DNA from: Meconema thalassinum
Taxonomy: Eukaryota; Arthropoda; Insecta; Orthoptera; Tettigoniidae
Assembly: GCA_946902985.2 (NCBI GenBank)
Contig: OX336389.2
Coordinates: 341,532,444 to 341,596,443 of the forward strand
Length of the DNA: 64,000 nucleotides
Direction of reading: 5' to 3'
The translations under genes and the position numbers were made by a program. This document shows, in pieces, positions 47,300 to 58,079 of the stretch. Each line of letters begins with the position of its first letter. The first letter of the stretch is position 1. Under the pieces are notes generated by a model that saw only the letters and a program-made list of their open reading frames with translations, was not told the origin of the DNA and did not search any database.

Positions 47300-48481
47300 T
47301 GATCACTTTCGTGATGTTTATAGTGCGTTTTTCTTTCGTGCCGCATTTGTCGGTTAAATGCTTTTGAAACCACTGAACGAGCAATATGTACTTATTCATT
47401 TCTGTTAACATTATATTGTTTATTACTAGTGTTTACTCTCTCTCTATATATATCCAAGACTCTTACCTCAGCATGTTTAAGGTCATGCGCCTCCAGCATA
47501 CGCTCGCATACTGAAAAGGGTGTCGACTTGCTTGCTGCCTTCCTGTATGACTGACGTCACAGCTTGCCCTGGCCAATCATCGCCCGCCAGCCTAGACTTC
47601 CAGACGTTTCTATGATGTTATTATTTAAGTGGCGGCGTTTTGCTCTCCATCAGCATTCCTTCTTCAAACCTTCTACGGTCTTCTTCAACTTGCGAGAGGC
47701 ATTCGTGCCTTCCGCCCTTCTCCGGGGCCTTCTAAACTTCAGGCCTAATCTGCATTTATGATTGAAACTACCAGGCAACGCAACAGCAGAGAGCTTCAGC
47801 ACTGAGAAAGTGCATTCTACATTTTACTCCAAACCGCAAGAAGCTGCATCAAATCGCAGTTTTAAAAATGCCATGTTATTTGGCATTCAAGAAATAACAT
47901 CAAACCTAACGATGTTAAACAATGTACAGCGCTGGTGAAGAAGAAGAAGATCGCCCTGGCGAAGTTATTTTCCTGATGCTGGACATCTCATATTCTACTG
48001 CCAAAAAATCAAGTGTTGGCCACGGCAGTCTCCGTCAGCATGCTTCTAGTCATCGCCACTAAAGATAAGTTTGTGCCTTTTTTATTATTATCTTAATAAT
48101 CTTCGTTTTAAGTGTTTGCTAGCAAGTGCATGAATATTAAATTTGTGTGTGCATCAAGCAGAATGAACTTTTGAATAATAGCTCATGGCTGGGCCAACCT
48201 AATTAAAATTAATGAACATTTGAAATTGCCCCAGGCGGGCCCGCATAACTAATTTTTTAATTAAGGCTTATTTATTAATGTGTTTGCAAGTTTCACCATA
48301 AAATTAAAATATTGTATTTACTCTCAATGTTCAGTCTAGTATTGAAAGAACCAGGCCGCATTTCCTTAGCCCAATCCTTTCAGTCTAATCTTCTCTTAAG
48401 GAAGTTATTTTGTCCAGGCCTTAAGCCTGATGCTGTCCTCCCGTTTATGTTGATGAATTTGGGCTGTTCTTCACATAACCA
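47300..48481 (+). repeat. 3' LTR of BEL element
   Basis: Same length and nearly the same sequence as the 5' LTR, ending CACATAACCA at 48481. A G-rich CGGGGGTCTCGGAG stretch (47284-47297) precedes it and is the likely polypurine tract. Confidence 0.96.
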
Positions 48482-48486
48482 CTGTG

Positions 48487-48917
48487 ACTATTGTGTTTTG
48501 CCTTCTGTTATGTGACTATCCTCGCTTGGTCAATCTTGGCTTGCGCCCCTATGTAGATGCGTTTTTTCCTCTGCGCATCTGTGTTCAACGTTGCTGTAAT
48601 ATATTTGGAATATCTACTCAAGACCATTCCTCCTTGCTATCCTTATATTATTATCCCTTTACATCAATAGGGTGTCACTTATATAGTTTAGTGGTCATGG
48701 TGCTCCTTACCATTATCATATATAATATCTCCTGTGCATCGTTCACGATCGCTACCGTTCTCTGTCAGGAGATCTATGAACGCTCCCTCGTTTTTATCGT
48801 TTATACTATTGGGGATGCGCTTTTCGCCCTTCAAAGCATGGCTGTTATATCGATCATGTAAAGTCTACGCGTTCACCGCTCTGTGTTCTGCCTATCTGGC
48901 TTGTGGGCAGTCTTATC

Positions 48918-48989
<72 letters not shown>

Positions 48990-50770
48990 AACCTGTGTCT
49001 CCGCACTATTATGTGTGCTAATTTGCTATCTATACTATTTGGCTAGGGCCTTTGTCGGCGTTATACTGTGGGTGAACGTCCCTGTGTTCTGTTAATGTGG
49101 ATGTCCCTATAATAGGGGGTGTATTATTTACTATGGAGCGTTATTTCCACCTGCCATTGTAGGCAATTATCTGTGGGCGTATATTTGCCAGTATAATGAT
49201 CGTAATTTGTGATCGGGATGGAGTTTGCCGGTTGGAGCCACCCGTGGCCATTAGTGCGTATCGTCGCTCCTCGCGACCTTGCTCGTTGCACTGTCCTGGG
49301 CTGTCTAAGTGCGTCATCCTGTCTGAATGAATTGCCTTGCGCCTGGCGTTATCTACATGCGTGCAGGAGTGTTCAGTAACGTGTAATGTTATCAGCCAAT
49401 CGCATGGTTGGATTTTTAATGGCCGGCTCGAGTGCGTACCGTGGGTGGCTGGGAGCAATGGCGCCCTACCGTATTGAGTGTCGGCATTGTACTGTTTATT
49501 GTCAAAGGTGGTAATTATCCTGCTGGGTATATTAATGTAAATAATGACAAGACCTATGGTGTTGTAAGAATTGCGTCGCTGTGTTTGTGTACATTGTATG
49601 AGCTGTGGCCATGCTTGTTGAATGTCAGCACTTTGTGCAATGTTTTGTTTATGCATACATGGATTGGAATTCCTTCCGGTGTGTCAGGTCTTGGTAGGCT
49701 AAGATTTTTATTTATGGATGGCGTGGCATTGCAGCGTTTTCGTTGCCCCATCGCGGCTGGCTCTTGTGCCACTGTTTTGAAAATATGATTTCCGCACCGT
49801 GTGTTTATAGCATGGCGCAAACCGTGGTTTCACCGTTTTGTGAGTGTGTTATGAAATATGTCTACTTGCCCTATTGCTATCGCTTTTTTTTTTTTGAAAA
49901 TTATGCCCCTTGCCGTTATAAATTTGCATGGGTGTGCAATCTAGCTTTCATTCCTGATGTCCTCTAGGATTTTTCTAAGCTGTTGTGTCCCGGTGTCTGT
50001 TTTCCTAGTGTCCCAGAGGTGCCTTGAATCTGTTAACCTGTGGCTTTATGGTGTCCGTTATTCGGATTGTCTGTAGATCTGTGTAATTTTGGTGTTTGCG
50101 ACCCTGTGTAATTGTGTGCTTGTGCTTGTAAATGTGTTTTCCCATGGTATACCTATCGTTTATCTGTGTTCCTTATTTCGTACTTTGGGCTCTCGTTCAT
50201 TGGGAGTCGGCCGTGGCTTTTTGAAATCTCTGTCCTGTACGGACCTATTTTGTGTGTGTATAGTGTTAACTATCGTTATACCGCTGGTTGTACATAGTTT
50301 AAAGATATATCCGGGTCTAATGACCTGTGTATTTAGGGCCTATTGTTTTTCAGTCGGTCACCGTTTCCAATTAATAGCTGTTGTAATCACCTGTGTGTCT
50401 ATTGTCATATTGTAGCTGTATGCAGCTTTAAAGCCTTATCTGGGTGTGGCAATTTGTGTCTGAGAGGTGTCAGGGCCACTTGATTTTAGTCGGTCGACTG
50501 TTGGCCTCTCGTGTCTAAATGTGTAGGGACAAAAACAAAATTCGTATATCTAGTGTGGAGTTGTAAGTGATTGTGATGTTCCTAATGTTAAGCTTTCTTT
50601 CCTTTCGTATGTATATCGTGCTGTGTTTTCCTCTCGGCGGGTTTTGTGGCTTTATTGCCTGGTGTTACCATCCGTGTATGGTACGCCTTCATCCGCCGCA
50701 CATGGATGGTGTCTTTAATGATTTTATGTCCGTGTCTCACATTAATTATATAGTTTAGGTCGGATACCTT
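48487..50770. other. T/G-rich background right of the BEL insertion
   Basis: It is continuous with 39940-40550 before the BEL insertion. Many weak open frames on both strands have no domain. I see no gene. Confidence 0.45.
48922..48985 (+). repeat. (CT)n(AT)n compound microsatellite
   Basis: About 18 CT units run directly into about 12 AT units. A low-complexity slippage tract. Confidence 0.97.
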
Positions 50771-50773
50771 TCT

Positions 50774-52284
50774 GTGGTTTCTGACCTCCGCTCCATGAGA
50801 ATACTTGCCATTCTCTGTCCCTCTCTAGCGTGTCCGAGGAAGTCTTTGCTAGTTGGCAGAGTGCTAGCGAAAAGCCGCCACACGCGACATTATGTCATGC
50901 GTATCGCCGATCCGCATTTCCTGCTGTGTGCCTCTGTGAGACTTCCAGCTGTGTACTGTATTAGCATGCTATGATTACATTCACGTACTCGTTTTACATT
51001 ACGATGTATGTCTCCCTAATCTACGTAAACCGTGCGCCGTATGTAATATGAATGTCCCGTTTATCTGTGGTCATTATGTCCCGGTGTATCTGTTTAATTA
51101 TTGGCCTTTGTTTTGGTGTGCCCCCCCCCCCCCCCCTCCCGTAGTGTTAAATTTTTATGTAAAAGAACCTTCCGTTCCCAATACTTGTGGTGTGAGTGGC
51201 ATTAAGCATGGACGCATATAACATACATAATCACTGGTAGTACATATATTATTGGAACATAATTCCTGATTCTCGTTGCCCTTCGTGCACCCATGTGCAA
51301 ATGCGCTAATGCCCTAATACGCCTTTCGTATTCAGAAAATACCTGTGTCCCCATGTACCTAATATGATGAGGTTTGCACTTCCTTGTTTCTCGAAGTGTA
51401 TAGCACTGGTGTGATTTGGGAATGATTTAGCCGCTCCTTTCCGCGGTTTCTGACCTCCGCTCCAGGAGAATACTGGACCTCCACGTTCTGTCTTCCGCGC
51501 CTGTCGAAAGGACTTGTATTTCGGCAGAGTGCTGGCTACTTGCCGGCCCGCGCTACCTGTTACGTCATGCGTATCGCTGACATTGCCTAATCGGCCTAGT
51601 ACTAATGTGAGCCTTCCGCCCGGTATAATATTATCTGACTATCATTACATTCATGTTCCCATTCTACATCACAATATATGTCTCCCTAATCTACGTGAAC
51701 CGTGCGGCGTATACAATATGAATGTCTCCCTGTCTGCATTATAAATAGTGGCCGTTGAAATCCTGTCTTCGCATGTGAGAGGATCTTGGTTCGACTCTGC
51801 TGGCGCTCGCGCGTAAGGAGGTATTCTGAGTTCGCATATTATGTGGCAATTATGTTCCTGTTTTTCTGTTTAATTACTGGCATTTATTTTTGTGTGCCCC
51901 CGGTAGTGTTCCTCCTAAATAATAGGTGTTCAGTGCTACTGATTATATCAAAATTGCCCTATATTTTAGGGCTACATTTGCTAACGTGTCCGTCTATTTA
52001 AATTTTAGTGTAGAAGAACCTTCCCCTCCAAATTATATTGTGGTGTGAGTAACATTGTGCATGAAAGCATATAACATACATAATCCCTGGCAGTACATAT
52101 AACATTCCAACATAAATCTCTGATTCTCGTTACACTTCGCGCACCCATGTGCAAATGATTTTATGCCCTAAAAGGCCTTCTATATCTAGAAAATGCATGT
52201 GTCCCCGTGTACCTAATTTGATGAGGGGTGCCCTTCCTTGCTTCTCGAAGTGTATTGCGTTTGTGTGATGTAACGGGAAGTGAT
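50774..52284 (+). repeat. Two diverged tandem copies of a 0.67-kb unit
   Basis: Copy one (50774-51442) and copy two (51443-52284) share in order GGTTTCTGACCTCCGCTCCA, GTCATGCGTATCGC, ATGTCTCCCTAATCTACGT, AACCTTCC, GCATATAACATACATAATC, CACCCATGTGCAAATG and TTCTCGAAGTGTAT. Copy two has about 170 extra bases near 51740-52000. Copy one includes a run of about 16 C (51121-51136). No coding is seen on either strand. Confidence 0.88.
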
Positions 52285-53016
52285 TTGTGTATGTGTATTT
52301 TAAGTGTTCCCCCGTTATATTCGATTTGTTAGTTTAAAAATTTTGCCCTCTCCATTAAGTTGTAAGCTGTGCAGTGTGGTGTGCCCTCTTGTTGAAACTT
52401 TGCTAGTAAAATCATGGTTATATACAACATCCTGTGTAACATAAATAGGACATATAATATATACCTGCATAACCACTATGCACTTGTAAAATGATAATGT
52501 ATAGGCTTGTTTTTTCGGAGTATTCCCCTGCAAACCTTTACGCCTACCTGGCAACATATTTTAATAATATACCTATGCTGTGGACACGTGTAGGGGTGTG
52601 ACCCTATTCTAAGGGGTATGTGTAAATGTGTGGACATGTTGGCCGTGAAATGTTGCCTGTGTTAATGTCTACTGTTTGTGTCTATGGGCCTGACTTCGAT
52701 TGTTGCCATCCTATGCCTAGTTAGGCCAACTCGGGCTTTTGACCTTGTATATTTAAATTATCCCGATGCTGAGATGTGCAAGTGCGTGCATTATTGTCTG
52801 TATAATTTAACCTACATGCTATATGGTGTGTAGCGCTCTTTATTTATCTGCTAACCGACATCACCCGCCGGTGCGATTGGGTTCAACCCGTGACCATGGC
52901 ATAGGCGTCTGGCAACCATTGGGGCGGTTCCTTACGTCCCTCCTGAGGCGTTTTAGCAGGGTGAGTTTCCGCCCTACCTCTATGTGTCTTCCCCTTGTCG
53001 CATGGGGTGTCCGCGT
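52285..53016. other. Background, nothing recognised
   Basis: T/G-rich sequence, possibly the downstream part of the unclassified minus-strand element, but with no coding that I can read. Confidence 0.4.
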
Positions 53017-53751
53017 TCATGACGGTATAATTGTGCACCGTGGTGTATCCCTAGTGTTTGTGTGGGGATGTGGCCCTCTGTGTGAATGAATTGTAGGGGC
53101 GGGTGACAATGTTCTTGTTGGTTCTTTTATGATTTGCCTGCGCACCGGCAATGTAGGGCGTGTAGATATTTGTAAGTGTACTGTATGTATAGCTGGGATA
53201 GCTGGCTCCTGTTTTGGGGCCACGGCAGCCTCCTTCTTATTCGTGGTGTGATGTGTGGAAATTGTCATTTCCGCGAACTGCTTGGTCAACTGTTCTATCT
53301 CCCCTATAGGGTTTACAGGCCTGATTGCTATGAATTCCAATGACATGTTGACTCCCTTTAACTTCGTATATTCTTGCCATAGGCTGGCGTATTCCCTGGT
53401 AAGCTCCCTGGCTTGATCGACCACCCGCGTGTTATCAGTTCCTACCCTGATATGCTCATCCTTCAGTCTGTAGTATTCCCCGTACCGGGAATCGTGTTGA
53501 AGGTGTAAACGCCAGTGTGATCTGTTGAGCTGTGTCCGGATAGTTCCTATTTTGGCCCATATTCTACGTGTCCGCCCGTTTGTCCCCTGTGTACGTGTGA
53601 GTGCCTTCAGAATACTTTTGTATTGAGCTGTGAGGAGTTCTTGATATCTCCGTAGGTAATCCGGTTTTCTTTGGATTCTGGTGTGCCATGTGATGATAGC
53701 TTGGTAGCTGCCTATATGCTTTAGCATAGCCTGGCGGGAAAGTGACGTCAT
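53017..53751 (-). CDS. Unclassified 244-residue protein of the MTSL repeat family
   Basis: The ORF starts at an ATG at 53751 (MTSLSRQAMLK) shared with the copy at 30343. Residues 1-165 are basic and helical with regular Leu/Tyr spacing (RKPDYLRRYQELLTAQYK, RELTREYASLWQEY). Residues 175-244 are Pro/Thr/His-rich and probably unstructured. There is no zinc knuckle, no enzyme motif, no signal peptide. The shape recalls a retroelement Gag or LINE ORF1, but I recognise no family, and no RT follows in the next kilobases. It is the longest open frame in a 12-kb non-coding neighbourhood. Confidence 0.5.
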   Translation of the reverse strand: MTSLSRQAMLKHIGSYQAIITWHTRIQRKPDYLRRYQELLTAQYKSILKALTRTQGTNGRTRRIWAKIGTIRTQLNRSHWRLHLQHDSRYGEYYRLKDEHIRVGTDNTRVVDQARELTREYASLWQEYTKLKGVNMSLEFIAIRPVNPIGEIEQLTKQFAEMTISTHHTTNKKEAAVAPKQEPAIPAIHTVHLQISTRPTLPVRRQIIKEPTRTLSPAPTIHSHRGPHPHTNTRDTPRCTIIPS

Positions 53752-55270
53752 GTTGTTTGACGGAGGGTTGATGTAGTGTGTGCAAAAGTGTTAAAAGCTG
53801 CTGAGTGTATACTATAGTGGCTAGATTTTCCTTCTCTTCCTGATATATGCCGACAGGAAAATGTGTATTTATCCCTTTGAATTGATTTATACGTGACTGC
53901 GCCTTAAGGCGAGGATTAACTATATACTGGGGGTCGTGTGCCAACTAGTGCCCCTAAGCCCCTCCTGTATATTTGTATGTTTAATAAGGGGATATATTTG
54001 TGCTATAGAAAAATTCTCTAACTTTTGGGTTACTCGCTTGGCCTATGCGAGGTTTTGCTAATGAACTCTGTATAGGGTGGGCTGGGAGGGCTACTATAAC
54101 TCCTGTGGCCCGCGTAAAAAATTCTCACAACTATCGTACTCTAACAAAATCTCACTCGCTTGGCTATTTTTAAGTTCGGTACGGGGATCGATAGCCTCGA
54201 AATTCGTTGGCTAAATTTCTGTCTAAACGGGGACTACCCCGCCTCCACCAACTTTGTTCAGACCCTTTGTGTGGGGTTGGATGAACTGGGGATGATGGTG
54301 TGTTGAGAAGGTGGTGTTTTAACTGGGGGAAGTTCAACGGATGTGTCAGACCGCTGGACGGGTGTCGAAAGGTACTGAATGCAAAGGGGCAGCGGGTGAA
54401 GCTCTGTGAATAAGGGTGCGCATTTAAGGGAAGTGACCACAAGAATGAGAATAATGCCGTGAGGACTGGAAGTCGCGGCAAGCAACCCCAAGTATCGCTG
54501 ACGGGGCGCTACTGCAATAAGCTCTCGACCGTGTCGAGTGAGCAAGGCCACTGTCAAGGCGCAGGCTAGTGTTACTGGCTCAGCAGTTATAAAATGGTGT
54601 AATGACTGGAGAGGTGTGAGTGGGGCAGCAAACAGTAAAAAGGATGATGACAAATAATAAATAACAATTGGGCCTTTTGGGTAAAGAGAAATTATTTACT
54701 AAGGCTTATCTGGGTGTGCTGAGTCCCTTGCAAGTCGGGAGAGTACAGCAAGGTAATAATGTAACAGTGTAACAATTCACAAGTGTAGAAGGGTTGTGAT
54801 ACGAGGTAGGTGTATAAAATGTGTTAGGAATCTGAGAGTCACATTTACCAGATGTACGATGTCGTGATGCAGTCGGACAGAGCCTTCGGCGGGAATATAT
54901 GACCTCCCTCAGAATGGTGGTCCTTATAAGTATTTCCGAAGTGCCGACTCTGCAGTATTGTTGAATAGCTGTTTTTGTAGCAGCCTCTGTGTACATGTGG
55001 ATGTGTATCAAGCTTGGGCAAGAGGCATTATGTAACTCTGCCGGCTTCGTGTAATTAGAAGTGTGTTGTTGCTGTTGTTGCTATCAGCTTCAGGGTAAAA
55101 AAGGGGTGAAGTCATTGTAGGGGGTTGGACAAATGTAGATAACGGGGGTGTGTCTATGGATGATTATAGATGTGTAGATGGTAATGTTACTCGTAGACCA
55201 TCTGTAGATAAGTGTCCAGCGTGTAGTATCCACATGTGGATATCTCTCTCAATATGGCGCTAGGCGTCCT
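53752..55270 (-). repeat. Unclassified repeat family, copy B (leader)
   Basis: Leader of the MTSL frame, homologous to 30344-31610. Both copies stay collinear to about 55265/31610 and then lose similarity, so this may be the 5' end of the element. Part of it is translatable in a similar way in both copies (VQP.T..SP..YP.A....N...), hinting at a short upstream frame. Confidence 0.65.
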
Positions 55271-55404
55271 AGGGCCATAAAAGTATCTCTGCTACAGTCT
55301 CGAACGTTCTCACTTGGCAGAACTCTCTATCTGAATTAACGCAATAATTGGTAATCATGTTCCCCTCCGGGACCTATGGTTCGATAATTGTCCTAACTTG
55401 ATCT

Positions 55405-55695
55405 AGCGTAGCTTTCCACTAGAGACCCTAGATGACTTGGATAACGTGGTCTCGAACTGACGTGTCTCCGCCCTTGGAGCTCACAGATGACTGTAACGTA
55501 GCGTGATGTCCACCCTGGACTCACGATATGACTTTGCGTAACGTACCCCCACCGAGGCGTATGAGATGACTGTATAACGTAACGCACCCCTCTGGGTGTA
55601 CCAGATGACTGATATCGTAACGTGCCCCCTCAAGGCATACTCGATGACTGATATCGTAACGAGGCTCTCCACTGGAGCGTACCAGATGACTGAAC
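55405..55695 (+). repeat. About 42-bp minisatellite, seven units
   Basis: Units carry AGATGACTG(ATATC)GTAACG followed by a GC-rich mini-palindrome such as CCCTCTGGG or CCACTGG. AGATGACT/CGATGACT occurrences start near 55430, 55483, 55526, 55561, 55603, 55643 and 55684. Confidence 0.88.
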
Positions 55696-55699
55696 TTAC

Positions 55700-57210
55700 T
55701 TCTGCTCAGAAGCCCTTATATTTAGTTCGTTACAAAATATAGTCCCATAATTGCTTCTTGAGCTCAAAATCCGATTCTCTGCTCTGATCACCTTTTCAAA
55801 ATTACCTACAGGGGAGGAACATTCTAAATGTTCGATCCATTCTTGGCGGATTGAGATTCGTTCGCCCTTTTATTTTTAATTAATTAAAAACGATTTTATT
55901 CTCGTTCAGGGGCCTGGTTAATTTACTGCTTCCTTCCACGGATCCCTCCGTTTACTTCAAATGACGTAATCTTCGTCAGCACTTTTTTTTATCTATGCAG
56001 ATATTATAGATTTTAAACACTCTGAAAAATCCCGTTTCCTTGGAAACTTATGAATCTGGCTTTAGATTTTCACGTTTGTAGTTGGCCAAATTGTTCTCCG
56101 CTAATTTATGACTGTAAGACGAGTGATTTCCCTTCGTCTATGGACATTTAAACGCTGAATTGCAGTTTGTGGGGCCTCGCTCTTAAGGGGTAATTATCGT
56201 AAACTTGAGAAAAATTCTCCTCTCGATCTGGCACTTATCTCACCATAAATCCTTCAAAACTGGCTGCGCTGGTGGTATGATAAGAGCTTCTCGCCTCAAC
56301 AAATTTCCTCTTCTGGAGCACCTTTTAATGGCTCCTTCTGTTTAGATTATAATAAAACTGTCCAAGTTAATGGGTATTTATTATTTCTGTTTTAATATAA
56401 CATCTGCTCTTTCTCATTCCCTGTCTCAGAGCTAACTGTCTGTAAAAGTCCTTTCTTTATTCCGTACGGCTTACTTCTTTTCTTCCAAATAGCCATGTGT
56501 TCGAACTTGTACCATCCCTGATTGGGTACAGTATATAGGTTATCTGCAAACAGCTCACAACTATTTCAAATATTTTCCACCAACACCAAAACTGTTAAAC
56601 AAGAACAAGTGTTTCACACAACGCTGTAGCGTGTTCAAAGGTAGTCACATAAGTGCGCGTGGAAATGTTAGCGACGTGTCTTTATATATCACATTGCAAG
56701 TATAATCATTTTGTTTCCCACGCTTGTAGCATCCTGTTATGATACACGTGCAGGTCTAACATCCAAGGTCAACACATGCGTGATATGTTTCAAGTATAAA
56801 CTGCTGACTCGAGCTTAGCGTTAGAGACTCAGCATTCTTTAACACACACTCATTGACTTCCCGTTAGGCCACGCGACAAGATATATCTTGTTTGAATGTT
56901 AAAGCAAACCCACTGCCTGTATAGCCCATTATCCAAGTTTCTATGATTAATGGTTCGAAAAATTTTAGGTTCGTAACCTAGTAGTTGAGTCCTTTAGCAA
57001 AATCTAAAAATAAAAGATCACAAAAATGAATCATAAGGTTATACTCCAAGCATGCCACTGTTAGTGGCGAGTGATAAAACTGGTTAGCATGGTAGGCTTT
57101 GACCTAAAGTGTTCCGGGTTCCATCCCCAACCGAACGATCAGGAATTTTTTTCATCTCCTAGTATTCATTCTTGTAGCTCAGGGACTGGGTGTATATCAC
57201 TCATGCCTTG
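55700..57210. other. AT-rich sequence without gene; one tRNA-like string
   Basis: No coding is recognised. Near 57076-57135, TGGTTAGCATGG (A-box-like) and GGTTCCATCCCC (B-box-like) are spaced as in a tRNA-derived SINE head, but I could not fold a full tRNA. Confidence 0.35.
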
Positions 57211-57212
57211 AA

Positions 57213-57346
57213 GCCTCCATGGCTTGGGCAGCCGCATGCCAATCTCTCACCACTGGATCCGCGGTTCAATTCCCAGTCACTCCATGTGAGATTTGTGCTC
57301 AACAAAGCAGAGACAGACAGGTTTTTCTCTGAGTACTCCAGTTTTC
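57213..57346 (+). mobile_element. Old partial SINE copy (same family)
   Basis: The tRNA-like head and first half of the body are shared with the copies at 13631 and 27156 (GCGGTTCAATTCCCAGTCAC, CACTCCATGTGAGAT, GGTTTTTCT). It carries many substitutions, no 3' half and no visible target duplication. Confidence 0.88.
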
Positions 57347-57539
57347 GCTCTTTTAGGGGTGAAATGACTTATCGTGGTAACCGAGTATGTCATGACCCAT
57401 TTTTAAGCTATCACGCCTAATTTTAGGGGTTTTAGTTTCCAAGATATCGATTTTTCAATTTGGGGGGGGTAATTTCACCCCCCAAAGGGGAACATCGCCC
57501 CAAGTGCTAGGACCCCTCATACAAGTCCCTATGATGATT

Positions 57540-57791
57540 GGTTCGCGAGATATTAACAAAAGTGTAGTTAGGCCCTTTGTCAAAATTTCAAAATACATTA
57601 AAAAAAGGGGGCATCTGCCTGAGTCCAACGATACCTCGCAGTCAAAATCCCATCATGGGTTCTGGAAATATCAACAAAAGTGTAGTTAGATCCTTTGTCA
57701 AAACTTCAAAAATACAATCAAAAAGGGGGCGTCACCCCAAGTCCAACAACATGTCGCATGCCAAAATCGGACCGTGGGTTCGCGAGATATC
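57540..57791 (+). repeat. 118-bp tandem repeat with GTTCGCGAGATAT motif
   Basis: Two full units start at 57555 and 57673 (AACAAAAGTGTAGTTAG, then GTCAAAA.TTCAAAA, AAGGGGGC and GGGTTC..GA.ATATC). A partial fragment with the same CAAAATC..ACC.TGGGTTCGCGAGATATC end recurs at 58040-58075. Confidence 0.88.
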
Positions 57792-57887
57792 TCGAATCTT
57801 ACTTGGCTAAAGGGTTAGCGTAGCCGAGCATTCAGTTGCGACTCCTGCATCGCATAACGTCAGCTTAACTAGGATAGGCTGGTTCCG

Positions 57888-57945
57888 TAGTTTAGGTTAG
57901 GTTAGTTTAGGTTAGGCTAGGCTAGGCTAGGTTAAGTTAAGCTAC
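57888..57945 (+). repeat. Short degenerate TTAGG-like array
   Basis: A run of TTAGG/TAGGC/TAAGT pentamers including TTAGGTTAGG. TTAGG is the usual insect telomere unit, so this may be an interstitial telomeric trace or a simple pentamer repeat. Confidence 0.6.
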
Positions 57946-58079
57946 GGCCACCATCTTGGAACTTATTGATCACACCTGTTCGGTTAGGCTAAGTTAAGCT
58001 AAGCTACGGCCGCCATCTTGGTGTCCTACGACACCCCATTCGTCAAAATCTGACCATGGGTTCGCGAGATATCAAATAT

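Larger units (their letters stand above)
40556..48481 (+). mobile_element. BEL/Pao LTR retrotransposon, full length, young
   Basis: Two 1,182-bp LTRs (40556-41737, 47300-48481) bracket a plus-strand gag-pol. Perfect 5-bp CTGTG target duplications flank it (40551-40555 and 48482-48486). About six LTR mismatches were seen by eye (about 0.5%), so it inserted recently. The pol order protease, RT, RNase H, integrase and the zinc-finger Gag are those of BEL/Pao. Three lesions split the coding frame, two of them in C homopolymers. Confidence 0.97.

Noticed and set aside
49141..49967. Opposed open frames suggesting a gene
   Set aside because: No domain, no splice signals in a sensible order, and the composition matches the non-coding background.
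55405..55695. CRISPR-like array
   Set aside because: Regular spacing tempted, but the units are diverged along their whole length, there are no unique spacers between fixed repeats, and the genome is eukaryotic.
57076..57135. tRNA gene suggested by A-box-like and B-box-like motifs
   Set aside because: Spacing is right but I could not pair the acceptor and anticodon arms. At most an old tRNA-derived SINE head.
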